Assembly (NCBI GenBank): GCA_021648445.1
Contig: JAKISU010000008.1
Coordinates: 1 to 42,806, forward strand
Length of the DNA stretch: 42,806 nt
Origin: Flavobacteriaceae bacterium
Lineage (GTDB): Bacteria > Bacteroidota > Bacteroidia > Flavobacteriales > Flavobacteriaceae
Direction of reading: 5' to 3'
Below, piece after piece: positions 18,963 through 28,641 of this stretch. The notes under the pieces were generated by a model, which saw only the letters and a list, made by a program, of their open reading frames with translations, was not told the origin of the DNA and did no database searches. Positions within the stretch are counted from its first letter, which is position 1, and every line of letters starts with the position of its first letter. The position numbers were made by a program, and so were the translations under genes.

Positions 18963-19319
18963 ATGGCATTATCAAAGCTACAAAGAAGATATAGAATTAA
19001 GCATAGAATCAGAAAAATTGTTTCTGGAAATGCTACGAAGCCAAGGCTTTCAGTATTTAGAAGTAATAAAGAAATTAATGCTCAATTAATTGATGATGTT
19101 GCCGGTATCACTTTAGTTGCTGCTTCATCAAGAGAAAAAGGAATTGCTTCTAATAAAGGAACAAAAATAGAAATTGCTGCCCTTGTTGGAAAAGCATTAG
19201 CTGAAAAAGCATCAAAAGCAAGTATTGAAAACGTTGCTTTTGATAGAAATGGATTTTTATACCATGGTAGAGTTAAAGCATTAGCTGACGGAGCAAGAGA
19301 AGCAGGATTAAAATTTTAA
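18963..19319 (+). CDS. rplR: 50S ribosomal protein L18
   Basis: A 118-residue 5S rRNA-binding protein. [18 protein letters not shown] at the start, then [20 protein letters not shown] and the C-terminal [20 protein letters not shown] are family marks. The ATG lies directly after the heptameric array. Confidence 0.97.
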   Translation: MALSKLQRRYRIKHRIRKIVSGNATKPRLSVFRSNKEINAQLIDDVAGITLVAASSREKGIASNKGTKIEIAALVGKALAEKASKASIENVAFDRNGFLYHGRVKALADGAREAGLKF

Positions 19320-19328
19320 TAAGAGATT

Positions 19329-19853
19329 ATGAATCAAAAATACGGAAACGTTGAAACAGTAAAACCAAGCGGTTTAGATTTAAAAGATCATTTGGTTGGA
19401 GTACAAAGAGTTACTAAAGTAACAAAAGGTGGTAGAACTTTTGGTTTTTCAGCTATTGTTGTAGTAGGTAATGAAAATGGCGTAGTAGGTCATGGTCTTG
19501 GTAAATCTAAAGATGTTGCATCCGCAATTGCTAAAGCTATTGAAGATGCAAAGAAGAATTTAGTGAGAATACCAATTATTAAAAAAACATTGCCTCATGA
19601 ACAAAAAGGTAAGTTTGGAGGAGCAAAAGTATTCTTAAAACCTGCATCTCATGGTACAGGTGTAATTGCCGGTGGAGCTGTTCGTGCTGTATTAGAATCT
19701 GTTGGAGTACATAATGTATTATCAAAATCTCAGGGTTCTTCAAACCCTCACAATGTTGTTAAAGCTACTTTTGATGCTTTATTACAATTGCGTGATGCAA
19801 ATACTGTAGCGCAACAAAGAGGTGTTTCTTTAAATAAAGTTTTTAACGGTTAA
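19329..19853 (+). CDS. rpsE: 30S ribosomal protein S5
   Basis: A 174-residue protein important for accuracy and mRNA unwinding. [20 protein letters not shown] is the dsRBD-like part, and the second domain has [20 protein letters not shown]. No deletion is seen in the VTKGGRTF loop where spectinomycin resistance arises. Confidence 0.98.
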   Translation: MNQKYGNVETVKPSGLDLKDHLVGVQRVTKVTKGGRTFGFSAIVVVGNENGVVGHGLGKSKDVASAIAKAIEDAKKNLVRIPIIKKTLPHEQKGKFGGAKVFLKPASHGTGVIAGGAVRAVLESVGVHNVLSKSQGSSNPHNVVKATFDALLQLRDANTVAQQRGVSLNKVFNG

Positions 19854-19865
19854 TAAAGGGTCACA

Positions 19866-20048
19866 ATGAAAAAAATAAGAGTAAAACAGATACGTAGCAA
19901 AATTAGACGCCCTCAAGATCAAAAAAGAACTTTAGAGGCATTAGGTTTGCGTAAATTAAATCAAGTAGTTGAGCATGACGCATCACCAACAATACTTGGA
20001 ATGGTCAATAAAGTTCAACACTTAATTTCTGTAGAAGAAGTTAAATAA
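19866..20048 (+). CDS. rpmD: 50S ribosomal protein L30
   Basis: A 60-residue protein of the large subunit. KKIRVKQIRSKIRRPQDQKR followed by TLEALGLRKLNQVVEHDA is a standard L30. It lies between rpsE and rplO as in most bacteria. Confidence 0.96.
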   Translation: MKKIRVKQIRSKIRRPQDQKRTLEALGLRKLNQVVEHDASPTILGMVNKVQHLISVEEVK

Positions 20049-20056
20049 GATAGTTT

Positions 20057-20509
20057 ATGGAATTAAATAACTTACAACCTGCAAAAGGTTCAGTTAAAAA
20101 TAGCGGTAAAAGAATCGGTAGAGGTCAAGGATCTGGTAAAGGTGGTACAGCTACAAGAGGACACAAAGGAGCAAAATCTCGTTCAGGATATTCTAAAAAG
20201 ATTGGTTTTGAAGGTGGTCAAATGCCATTACAAAGACGTGTGCCTAAATTCGGGTTTAAAAATATAAACCGTAAAGAATACAACGGTATTAATCTAGATG
20301 TACTACAAGCAATGGTAGATAATGGTAGAATTAAAGATATCATTACCATGGATGTTCTTGTAGAAAATAGATTAGCTCGTAAAAATGATTTAGTAAAGAT
20401 TTTAGGTAGAGGAGAACTAAAAGCTAAATTAAATATTACTGTACATAAGTTTACTGCAACAGCTAAAGAAGCTATAGAAAAAGCAGGTGGTGAAGCAGTA
20501 ATATTATAA
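20057..20509 (+). CDS. rplO: 50S ribosomal protein L15
   Basis: A 150-residue late-assembly protein. The glycine- and basic-rich N-terminal extension (GKRIGRGQGSGKGGTATRGH) and GFEGGQMPLQRRVPKFGF are diagnostic. The C-terminal domain ends KAGGEAVIL. It is directly followed by secY. Confidence 0.98.
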   Translation: MELNNLQPAKGSVKNSGKRIGRGQGSGKGGTATRGHKGAKSRSGYSKKIGFEGGQMPLQRRVPKFGFKNINRKEYNGINLDVLQAMVDNGRIKDIITMDVLVENRLARKNDLVKILGRGELKAKLNITVHKFTATAKEAIEKAGGEAVIL

Positions 20510-20527
20510 AAAGATTATTAAGTATAA

Positions 20528-21865
20528 ATGAAAAAATTTATTAGTACCATACAAGATATTTGGAAAATTGAAGAGCTTAGAAATAAGATTTTGATTACGC
20601 TAGGTTTGATGGTGGTGTATCGTTTAGCTGCGCAAGTTACATTGCCGGGAATTGATCCTTCACAATTAGCAGGCCTTCAAAATACCACCAAGGATAATAA
20701 TTTGTTGGGTCTATTAAATGCATTTACAGGTGGAGCTTTTGCCCAAGCATCTGTAATGGCATTGGGTATTATGCCTTATATTTCAGCTTCTATTGTGGTT
20801 CAGTTAATGGGAATTGCAGTTCCGTATTTACAGAAATTACAAAAAGAAGGAGAAAGTGGTCGAAAGAAAATAAATCAGATAACACGTTGGTTAACTATTG
20901 GTATTTTATTATTGCAAGCACCTGCTTATATTGGTGGTTTACCAGCTTTAGGAATACCACAAAGTGCATTTTTATTAGGTACCGGTCCAATGTTCTGGTT
21001 TTCATCTATGTTATTATTAACCACAGGTACTATTTTTGCAATGTGGTTAGGTGAGAGGATTACTGATAAAGGTATAGGTAATGGTATCTCATTATTAATT
21101 ATGATTGGTATTATAGCTACATTACCATCAACATTTATGCAAGAAGTTACCTCTAGAGTTACGCAGTCTAATGGTGGGTTTTTAATGATATTTATTGAAG
21201 TTATCATGTGGTTGGTTGTTATTTTAGCATCTGTATTTTTAGTAACTGCAGTTAGAAAAATTGCCGTTCAATACGCTAGGAGAACAGTAGCCGGTAATAT
21301 TAAAGATGTTGCCGGAGCAAGACAATACATTCCTTTAAAGTTGAATTCATCAGGTGTAATGCCAATTATATTTGCACAAGCATTAATGTTTGTTCCTCAA
21401 CTTTTAAGTAGTTCTGAAAATGAAACAATTAAATCTATTGGTATTGCATTTGCAGATATGTTTGGTCTATGGTATAATATTTTATTCGCGGTATTAATAA
21501 TTATATTTAGTTATTTCTATACAGCTATTACTATACCTACTAATAAAATGGCTGATGATTTAAAACGAAGCGGTGGTTTCTTACCGGGAATTAGACCGGG
21601 AAAAGAAACAGCTGATTATTTAGATACTGTGCTATCAAGAATAACTTTACCAGGATCAATTTTCTTAGCCTTATTAGCGATTTTACCTGCAATAGTAGTA
21701 AAGGCAGGTGTGCAGCCAGGTTGGGCTATATTTTATGGAGGAACATCATTATTGATTATGGTTGGAGTTGCTATTGATACAATCCAACAAATAAATTCAC
21801 ATTTATTAAATCATCACTATGACGGTCTAATGAAATCTGGAACTAAAAGAAAATCTGTAGCATAA
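20528..21865 (+). CDS. secY: Preprotein translocase channel subunit SecY
   Basis: A 445-residue inner-membrane channel with ten predicted helices. The plug region ([20 protein letters not shown]), the helix-5 to helix-6 cytosolic loop ([15 protein letters not shown]) and the C-terminal [11 protein letters not shown] are typical. It exports all Sec-dependent proteins, including the susCD products and KatG of this window. Its stop overlaps the infA start by one base. Confidence 0.98.
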   Translation: MKKFISTIQDIWKIEELRNKILITLGLMVVYRLAAQVTLPGIDPSQLAGLQNTTKDNNLLGLLNAFTGGAFAQASVMALGIMPYISASIVVQLMGIAVPYLQKLQKEGESGRKKINQITRWLTIGILLLQAPAYIGGLPALGIPQSAFLLGTGPMFWFSSMLLLTTGTIFAMWLGERITDKGIGNGISLLIMIGIIATLPSTFMQEVTSRVTQSNGGFLMIFIEVIMWLVVILASVFLVTAVRKIAVQYARRTVAGNIKDVAGARQYIPLKLNSSGVMPIIFAQALMFVPQLLSSSENETIKSIGIAFADMFGLWYNILFAVLIIIFSYFYTAITIPTNKMADDLKRSGGFLPGIRPGKETADYLDTVLSRITLPGSIFLALLAILPAIVVKAGVQPGWAIFYGGTSLLIMVGVAIDTIQQINSHLLNHHYDGLMKSGTKRKSVA

Positions 21866-22080
21866 TGGCAAAACAAAAAGCAATAGAACAAGACGGAACT
21901 ATTAATGAAGCATTATCAAATGCAATGTTTCGTGTTGAACTAGAAAACGGACATATAGTTACAGCGCACATTTCCGGTAAAATGCGTATGCATTATATTA
22001 AATTATTACCGGGAGATAAAGTGAAATTAGAAATGAGTCCTTATGATTTAACAAAGGCTCGTATAACTTATAGATACTAA
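21865..22080 (+). CDS. infA: Translation initiation factor IF-1
   Basis: A 71-residue S1-like OB-fold protein that occupies the A site during initiation. [20 protein letters not shown], then [20 protein letters not shown] and [16 protein letters not shown] match the family along its whole length. The ATG overlaps the secY stop (TAATG). Confidence 0.98.
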   Translation: MAKQKAIEQDGTINEALSNAMFRVELENGHIVTAHISGKMRMHYIKLLPGDKVKLEMSPYDLTKARITYRY

Positions 22081-22091
22081 AAATTGATGTC

Positions 22092-22113
22092 ACACTGAGC
22101 GGAGTCGAAGTGT
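22092..22113. repeat. Short hairpin repeat acactgagcggagtcgaagtgt
   Basis: A dispersed intergenic repeat in the 53-base infA-rpmJ gap, related to the copies at 317-336 and 29998-30020. Confidence 0.6.
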
Positions 22114-22133
22114 AAATCAAAAAAAAGAAATAG

Positions 22134-22250
22134 ATGAAAGTAAGAGCATCAATAAAGAAAAGAAGTGCCGACTGCAAGATTGTTCGCAGAAAAGGCAGGT
22201 TATATGTAATTAACAAAAAGAATCCTAGATTTAAACAAAGGCAAGGGTAA
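22134..22250 (+). CDS. rpmJ: 50S ribosomal protein L36, zinc-free type
   Basis: A 38-residue protein starting [20 protein letters not shown] and ending [12 protein letters not shown]. The zinc-binding form has three cysteines and a histidine; here only the cysteine at position 14 remains, so it cannot form the usual ribbon site. It sits in its normal place between infA and rpsM. Confidence 0.95.
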   Translation: MKVRASIKKRSADCKIVRRKGRLYVINKKNPRFKQRQG

Positions 22251-22299
22251 GATAGATGTTAGTAATTAGACGTTAGAAAATGGTAAAAATAATCCACTA

Positions 22300-22342
22300 C
22301 TAATAAACTAACTGCTAAAGACTAACCGCTAAAGACTAAATT
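22300..22342 (+). repeat. 7/14-bp-periodic array before rpsM
   Basis: The tetramer CTAA recurs at 22300, 22308, 22315, 22322, 22329 and 22336, that is, mostly every 7 bases. The 14-mer actaactgctaaag (22307-22320) is followed directly by actaaccgctaaag (22321-22334) and actaaat. It ends four bases from the rpsM ATG. Confidence 0.65.
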
Positions 22343-22345
22343 AAT

Positions 22346-22720
22346 ATGGCAAGAATAGCAGGAATTGACATACCAAAAAACAAAAGAGGAGTTATTTCAT
22401 TAACTTATATCTATGGTATTGGTAGAAGCAGGGCTAAAGAAATTTTAGCAAATGCAAAAGTAGATGAAAGCACTAAAGTTCAAGATTGGACTGATGATGA
22501 AATTGGAAGAATTAGAGAGCAGGCAGGTGTATTTACAATTGAAGGAGAACTTCGTTCAGAAACTCAATTAAACATCAAACGTTTAATGGATATTGGCTGT
22601 TATAGAGGTATCCGTCATAGAGTTGGACTTCCTTTAAGAGGTCAAAGAACAAAGAATAACTCTAGAACGAGAAAAGGTAAAAGAAAAACGGTTGCTAACA
22701 AAAAGAAAGCAACTAAATAA
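22346..22720 (+). CDS. rpsM: 30S ribosomal protein S13
   Basis: A 124-residue head protein that contacts P-site tRNA and bridges to the large subunit. [20 protein letters not shown] at the start, the helix [11 protein letters not shown] and the C-terminal [20 protein letters not shown] are typical. A lysine-rich tail ends it. Confidence 0.98.
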   Translation: MARIAGIDIPKNKRGVISLTYIYGIGRSRAKEILANAKVDESTKVQDWTDDEIGRIREQAGVFTIEGELRSETQLNIKRLMDIGCYRGIRHRVGLPLRGQRTKNNSRTRKGKRKTVANKKKATK

Positions 22721-22782
22721 TAAATAGATATGAGTAATTAGTATTGAGAAGTGAGAATTTTTAATCCGAATTGGAGAGATAT

Positions 22783-22817
22783 CTAACTACTAACTACTAA
22801 CTACTAAATACTAGAAA
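22783..22817 (+). repeat. 7-bp-periodic array before rpsK
   Basis: Units ctaacta, ctaacta, ctaacta, ctaaata and ctagaaa begin at 22783, 22790, 22797, 22804 and 22811 in exact 7-bp steps and end one base before the rpsK ATG. Confidence 0.75.
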
Positions 22818-22818
22818 T

Positions 22819-23202
22819 ATGGCAAAAACAAGTACAAAAAAACGTAAAGTTGTTATTGATGCTATCGGTGAAGCACACATTAAAGCTTCATTTAATAACA
22901 TAATTATCTCTTTAACAAATAAAAAAGGAGATGTAATTTCTTGGTCATCAGCAGGTAAACAAGGTTTTAGAGGTTCTAAAAAGAACACACCTTACGCTGC
23001 TCAAACGGCTGCTGAAGATTGTGCAAAAGTAGCATATGAAGCAGGACTTAGAAAAGTAAAAGTGTATGTAAAAGGACCAGGTAATGGTAGGGAATCTGCT
23101 ATTAGAACTATCCATAATGCAGGTATAGAAGTAACAGAAATTATTGATGTTACTCCATTACCACATAACGGATGTCGACCTCCTAAGAGAAGAAGAGTGT
23201 AA
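22819..23202 (+). CDS. rpsK: 30S ribosomal protein S11
   Basis: A 127-residue platform protein at the E site. [20 protein letters not shown], the [18 protein letters not shown] helix and the basic end [11 protein letters not shown] are standard. Its stop codon lies inside the first hairpin of the rpsK-rpsD gap (taaattgac-ttc-gtcaattta, 23200-23220). Confidence 0.98.
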   Translation: MAKTSTKKRKVVIDAIGEAHIKASFNNIIISLTNKKGDVISWSSAGKQGFRGSKKNTPYAAQTAAEDCAKVAYEAGLRKVKVYVKGPGNGRESAIRTIHNAGIEVTEIIDVTPLPHNGCRPPKRRRV

Positions 23203-23309
23203 ATTGACTTCGTCAATTTACAAGCTGCCCCGAAGCGTCGGGAGTTTCAGCTTCTTTTAAAAAGAAAATATATAAATAATATAAACAGATGCTGAAATGA
23301 GTTCAGCAT
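23200..23309 (+). other. Structured rpsK-rpsD spacer
   Basis: Three hairpins precede rpsD: taaattgac/gtcaattta with a 3-base loop (23200-23220), a cccga-agcg-tcggg stem nested within aagctg/cagctt (about 23222-23253), and atgctgaa/ttcagcat (23289-23309). The whole gap is 184 bases. S4 autoregulates its own mRNA in other bacteria, so this is a candidate regulatory leader, but no known S4 site was recognised. Confidence 0.4.
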
Positions 23310-23386
23310 TATATTTTAATCAAGTAGGAAATTTGATTATCGAAGGATAAGCCTTAATTCATAATCCCTGCTTACATAACAAAGAA

Positions 23387-23992
23387 ATGGCAAGATATAC
23401 AGGACCAAAAACTAAAATTGCTCGTAAATTTGGCGAAGCAATCTTCGGAGATGATAAATCTTTCGAAAAAAGAAATTTCCCTCCGGGACAACACGGTAAT
23501 AACAGACGTCGTGGTAAAAAGTCTGAATATGCTGTCCAGTTAATGGAAAAGCAAAAAGCAAAATATACCTACGGTATTTTAGAGCGTCAGTTTAGAAATT
23601 TATTTAAAAGAGCTTCAAGAAGTAAAGGTATTACAGGTGAAATTTTATTGCAATTTTGTGAGTCTAGATTAGACAATGTGGTGTATCGTTTAGGTATTTC
23701 GCCTTCTCGTAGCGGTGCTCGTCAATTAGTATCTCACCGTCATATTACTGTAAATGGTAATTTGGTGAATATTCCATCATATGATTTAAAGCCTGGAGAT
23801 GTTGTTGGAGTTAGAGAAAAATCAAAATCGCTTACTGCAATTGAAAACTCTTTAACAAACAATAGTGCTGTATATGAGTGGTTAAATTGGAATGGTGATA
23901 CGATGCAAGGTACATTTGTTAAAGTACCGGAAAGAATTCAAATTCCAGAAAATATTAACGAACAGTTTATAGTAGAATTATATTCTAAATAA
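23387..23992 (+). CDS. rpsD: 30S ribosomal protein S4
   Basis: A 201-residue primary 16S-binding protein with an S4 RNA-binding domain ([20 protein letters not shown], then [11 protein letters not shown]). The N-terminal region [20 protein letters not shown] lacks the zinc-binding cysteines seen in some species. It follows a structured 184-base spacer and precedes rpoA by 21 bases. Confidence 0.98.
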   Translation: MARYTGPKTKIARKFGEAIFGDDKSFEKRNFPPGQHGNNRRRGKKSEYAVQLMEKQKAKYTYGILERQFRNLFKRASRSKGITGEILLQFCESRLDNVVYRLGISPSRSGARQLVSHRHITVNGNLVNIPSYDLKPGDVVGVREKSKSLTAIENSLTNNSAVYEWLNWNGDTMQGTFVKVPERIQIPENINEQFIVELYSK

Positions 23993-24013
23993 TTAAAGAT
24001 AATAGCAAAACTT

Positions 24014-25006
24014 ATGGCAATATTAAATTTTCAAAAACCCGATAAAGTTATAATGATTGATTCTACTGATTTTGAAGGTAGATTCGAATTCAGACCTTTA
24101 GAACCAGGTTATGGTTTAACGGTAGGTAATGCTCTTAGAAGAGTTTTATTATCTTCTTTAGAAGGATATGCAATTACATCTTTAAGAGTTGAAGGTGTAG
24201 AACATGAATTTTCTACAATAAAAGGAATCGTTGAAGATCTAACGGAAATTATTTTAAACCTTAAACAAGTACGTTTTAAGCAACAAATAGAAGAGACAGA
24301 TAACGAAACAGTATCTGTTTCTATTACAGGTCAAGAGCAAATGACTGCTGGTGATTTTCAAAATTTCATCTCAGGTTTTCAAGTATTAAATCCAGATTTA
24401 GTAATCTGTAATATGGAAAAATCTGTAAAACTTGATCTTGAATTCACTATAGAAAAAGGTAGAGGTTTTGTTTTGTCTGAAGAGAATAAAAAAGCAAATG
24501 CTCCTTTAGGAACTATTTTTACTGATGCTATTTACACACCTATTAAGAATGTGAAGTATGCAGTTGAAAATTTTCGTGTTGAACAAAAAACCGATTATGA
24601 AAAATTAATTTTTGATATCGTAACAGATGGTTCAATCAATCCTAAAGATGCATTAACAGAAGCTGCGAAAATATTAATTCATCACTTTATGTTATTCTCA
24701 GATGAGAGAATTACACTTGAAGCAGATGAAATTGCACAAACAGATACTTATGATGAAGAATCACTTCATATGAGACAATTACTTAAAACTAGATTGATTG
24801 ATATGGATCTTTCAGTGAGAGCTTTAAACTGTTTAAAAGCAGCTGAAGTTGATACCTTAGGTGATTTAGTATCGTTCAATAAGAATGACTTAATGAAATT
24901 CAGAAACTTTGGTAAGAAATCATTAACAGAGTTAGATGAGTTAGTAAATGTTAAAGGTCTAACTTTTGGAATGGATTTGAGTAAATACAAATTAGATAAA
25001 GAATAA
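24014..25006 (+). CDS. rpoA: RNA polymerase alpha subunit
   Basis: A 330-residue subunit that nucleates polymerase assembly and contacts regulators through its C-terminal domain. The N-terminal dimerisation domain has [20 protein letters not shown], and the C-terminal domain has the helix-hairpin segments [18 protein letters not shown] and [17 protein letters not shown]. It lies between rpsD and rplQ, the normal alpha-operon position. Confidence 0.98.
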   Translation: MAILNFQKPDKVIMIDSTDFEGRFEFRPLEPGYGLTVGNALRRVLLSSLEGYAITSLRVEGVEHEFSTIKGIVEDLTEIILNLKQVRFKQQIEETDNETVSVSITGQEQMTAGDFQNFISGFQVLNPDLVICNMEKSVKLDLEFTIEKGRGFVLSEENKKANAPLGTIFTDAIYTPIKNVKYAVENFRVEQKTDYEKLIFDIVTDGSINPKDALTEAAKILIHHFMLFSDERITLEADEIAQTDTYDEESLHMRQLLKTRLIDMDLSVRALNCLKAAEVDTLGDLVSFNKNDLMKFRNFGKKSLTELDELVNVKGLTFGMDLSKYKLDKE

Positions 25007-25016
25007 TAAGAAACAA

Positions 25017-25086
25017 GATAAAAGACAAAAGATAAAAGACAAATATGTCTAATGTCTAATGTCTAATGTCTAATATCTGAGAAAAG
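25017..25086 (+). repeat. 7-bp-periodic array before rplQ
   Basis: Ten units in perfect register fill the gap up to the ATG: gataaaa, gacaaaa, gataaaa, gacaaat, atgtcta four times, atatctg and agaaaag, with the rplQ ATG following immediately at 25087. This is the cleanest array, and two different unit types share one phase. Confidence 0.8.
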
Positions 25087-25566
25087 ATGAGACACGGAAA
25101 GAAATTTAATCATTTAGGTAGAAAAACAGCGCATAGAAAGTCAATGTTAGCTAATATGGCTTGTTCATTAATAGAGCATAAACGTATTAATACAACTGTA
25201 GCTAAAGCGAAGGCTGTAAGACAGTTTGTTGAGCCTTTAATTACAAAATCTAAAAGCGATACAACTCACAATAGAAGAATTGTGTTTAGTTATCTAAGAC
25301 AAAAAGAAGCAGTTACAGAATTGTTTAGAGAAGTAGCAACTAAAGTAGCTGATAGACCGGGAGGTTATGTTAGAATCATCAAATTAGGTAATAGATTGGG
25401 TGATAATGCTGATATGGCAATGGTAGAGCTAGTTGATTATAATGAAATTTATAATCCAAATGGTAAGAAAAAGAAATCTACACGTAGAAGAGGTGGTAAG
25501 AAAAGCACAAAAGCTGTAGCTACTCCTCCGGTTGTAGAAAAGAAAGCATCTGACGAAGAAGAATAA
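25087..25566 (+). CDS. rplQ: 50S ribosomal protein L17
   Basis: A 159-residue protein near the tunnel exit. [20 protein letters not shown] and [20 protein letters not shown] are diagnostic, and [20 protein letters not shown] closes the core. A lysine-rich tail of about 40 residues ([16 protein letters not shown], then an acidic end) extends it beyond the usual 120 or so residues, as in other Bacteroidota. It is the last gene before the strong terminator. Confidence 0.98.
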   Translation: MRHGKKFNHLGRKTAHRKSMLANMACSLIEHKRINTTVAKAKAVRQFVEPLITKSKSDTTHNRRIVFSYLRQKEAVTELFREVATKVADRPGGYVRIIKLGNRLGDNADMAMVELVDYNEIYNPNGKKKKSTRRRGGKKSTKAVATPPVVEKKASDEEE

Positions 25567-25591
25567 AAGATGTTAATAAATAATAAATATG

Positions 25592-25625
25592 AAAGGATAA
25601 GCTAAAATAGTTTATCCTTTTTTTT
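25592..25625 (+). terminator. Intrinsic terminator ending the ribosomal block
   Basis: The arms aaaggataagc (25592-25602) and gtttatccttt (25610-25620) pair over 11 bp with one wobble, followed by a run of eight or more T. It lies 26 bases after the rplQ stop. Confidence 0.85.
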
Positions 25626-25654
25626 ATACTATTTTTGAAGAGTTAAAAAATCAT

Positions 25655-26755
25655 ATGAAGTATCTAACTAGAAAAAAAGCAATCTTATTATTAGCAGACG
25701 GAACCATTTTTGAAGGTAAATCAATTGGAATTGAGGGCACTTCAACCGGAGAGATTTGTTTTAATACAGGTATGACAGGTTATCAAGAAATTTTTACAGA
25801 CCCTTCTTACTTTGGACAATTAATGGTTGCTACCAACGCACACATTGGTAATTATGGAGTAAATAGTGAGGAAATTGAATCTGAAGGAATAAAAATTGCA
25901 GGTTTAATATGTAGAAATTTTAGTTTTGATTATTCACGTGTTGATGCAGACGGCTCATTAAAAGATTGGTTTGTTAAACATAACCTAGTAGCAATTTCTG
26001 ATGTTGATACCAGAGCCTTAGTTGCTTATATTCGAGATAATGGAGCAATGAATGCTATCATATCAACAGATATAGATAACATTGATGTATTACAAAAGCA
26101 ATTAGCAAAAGTTCCTTCTATGGAAGGTTTAGAATTGGCATCAAAAGTGTCAACTAAAGAACCTTATTTTTTTGGTAATGAGGATGCAACTCATAAAATT
26201 GCTGCTTTAGATATAGGTATTAAAAAGAACATTCTTAGAAACTTGGCTAAACGAGATGCTTATGTAAAAGTATTTCCTTACAATGCAACTTTTGAAGAAA
26301 TGAATAGTTGGAATCCTGACGGGTATTTTTTATCAAATGGACCTGGTGATCCTGAACCTTTGGTTGAAGCTCAATTGGTAGCTAAAGAAATTATCAAAAG
26401 AGATTTACCCTTATTTGGTATTTGTTTAGGACATCAAGTAATTGCGTTAGCAAACGGAATTTCAACTTATAAAATGCATCACGGACATAGAGGAATTAAT
26501 CATCCTGTTAAAAACTTGGTTACCGGTAAAGGAGAAATAACTTCACAGAATCATGGTTTTGCCATTAATAAAGAAGAAACTGAAGCACATCCAGATATAG
26601 AAATAACGCATGTACATTTGAATGATCATACGGTTGCAGGTATTTGTTTAAAGAATAAAAAATGTTTTTCGGTTCAATACCATCCAGAAGCAAGCCCGGG
26701 ACCTCATGATGCTGAATATTTATTTGATCAGTTTTTTGAGATGATTAAGAATTAA
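25655..26755 (+). CDS. carA: Carbamoyl-phosphate synthase small (glutaminase) subunit
   Basis: A 366-residue glutaminase that passes ammonia to CarB for carbamoyl phosphate, feeding arginine and pyrimidine synthesis. The N-terminal CPSase small-chain domain has FNTGMTGYQEIFTDPSYFGQ, and the class I amidotransferase domain carries the nucleophile in LFGICLGHQVIALA and the His-Glu pair in YHPEASPGP. carB is not in the window. A TATTTTTG (25630-25637) just behind the terminator could be its promoter -7 box, although no good TTTG partner is seen. Confidence 0.97.
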   Translation: MKYLTRKKAILLLADGTIFEGKSIGIEGTSTGEICFNTGMTGYQEIFTDPSYFGQLMVATNAHIGNYGVNSEEIESEGIKIAGLICRNFSFDYSRVDADGSLKDWFVKHNLVAISDVDTRALVAYIRDNGAMNAIISTDIDNIDVLQKQLAKVPSMEGLELASKVSTKEPYFFGNEDATHKIAALDIGIKKNILRNLAKRDAYVKVFPYNATFEEMNSWNPDGYFLSNGPGDPEPLVEAQLVAKEIIKRDLPLFGICLGHQVIALANGISTYKMHHGHRGINHPVKNLVTGKGEITSQNHGFAINKEETEAHPDIEITHVHLNDHTVAGICLKNKKCFSVQYHPEASPGPHDAEYLFDQFFEMIKN

Positions 26756-26908
26756 AATAGATGACCATGAAAGAGTTTCAATTCCTTTCAGGACTAAAGA
26801 TTAAACGAAAACGTTATCGTATAAAAACTAATTATAAGACCTTATAACCATTTCAATTCCTTAATTTTACACTTCAATCTCACCTCTTCTTAGGGTTCTG
26901 TAAATTAA

Positions 26909-28237
<1,329 letters not shown>

Positions 28238-28259
28238 AATAAGTCTTATTATTTATTAG

Positions 28260-28297
28260 AATAGTGACTATTACGCCGGTAATAGTCGCTATTTTAT
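28260..28297 (+). terminator. Terminator after eno
   Basis: A 15-bp stem (28260-28274 with 28279-28293, one G-T wobble) with a gccg loop is followed by ttatt. It starts 23 bases after the eno stop. Confidence 0.8.
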
Positions 28298-28309
28298 TAG
28301 AGCTAAATC

Positions 28310-28579
28310 ATATGGGTACCTCTATTAATTCATTTCTTTCAAAAAACAATTAAAATAAATGATATGCGAGGTACATTTTTTTTTGGAATAGCCTTAGCTA
28401 TTTCAAAAAAAATTACTGAAGCAGATTGTTTGTTATCATTGTTCCCAAAGGGTTCTCAGAACTTTCCTTATACTTCATAAAATTCACTTGCATTATCTCG
28501 ATAGTGCTTCATAAATTTTATTTGCCTAAGAAAAGCTCTGAAAATTTTGATGCGAATGAATTAATAGAGGTGCCCATAT
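28310..28579. mobile_element. MITE-like element, about 270 bp
   Basis: The ends are 25-bp inverted repeats with one mismatch, atatgggYacctctattaattcatt (28310-28334 and the complement of 28555-28579). The interior has no reading frame of note but contains a strong hairpin with A/T arms around aatagc-ctta-gctatt (28377-28412). TA dinucleotides at both outer ends would suit a TA-targeting (IS630/mariner-type) mobiliser, but they are part of the inverted repeat, so a target duplication cannot be proven. It fills most of the 404-base eno-gltA gap. Confidence 0.65.
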
Positions 28580-28609
28580 TTGAAATATGACTGAAATTTC
28601 GTAAATTAG
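28579..28609 (+). promoter_or_regulatory. Candidate gltA promoter abutting the MITE-like element
   Basis: TTTG at 28579-28582 and TAAATTAG at 28602-28609 are 19 bp apart. The -7 box differs from TAnnTTTG at one base. The -33 box begins on the last base of the inverted repeat. The predicted start leaves a leader of about 25 bases. Confidence 0.45.
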
Positions 28610-28641
28610 CATCATTCAAATTTTAATAAAAATAGATATAT

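Noticed and set aside
26761-26847. A 28-codon open frame right after carA (MTMKEFQFLSGLKIKRKRYR...).
   Set aside because: Short, highly basic and without family resemblance; the spacing suits a gene, but nothing else supports it.
26775-26874. Two GTTTCAATTCC/ATTTCAATTCC strings before eno, like CRISPR repeat starts.
   Set aside because: Only two short partial matches, no repeat-spacer structure and no cas genes.
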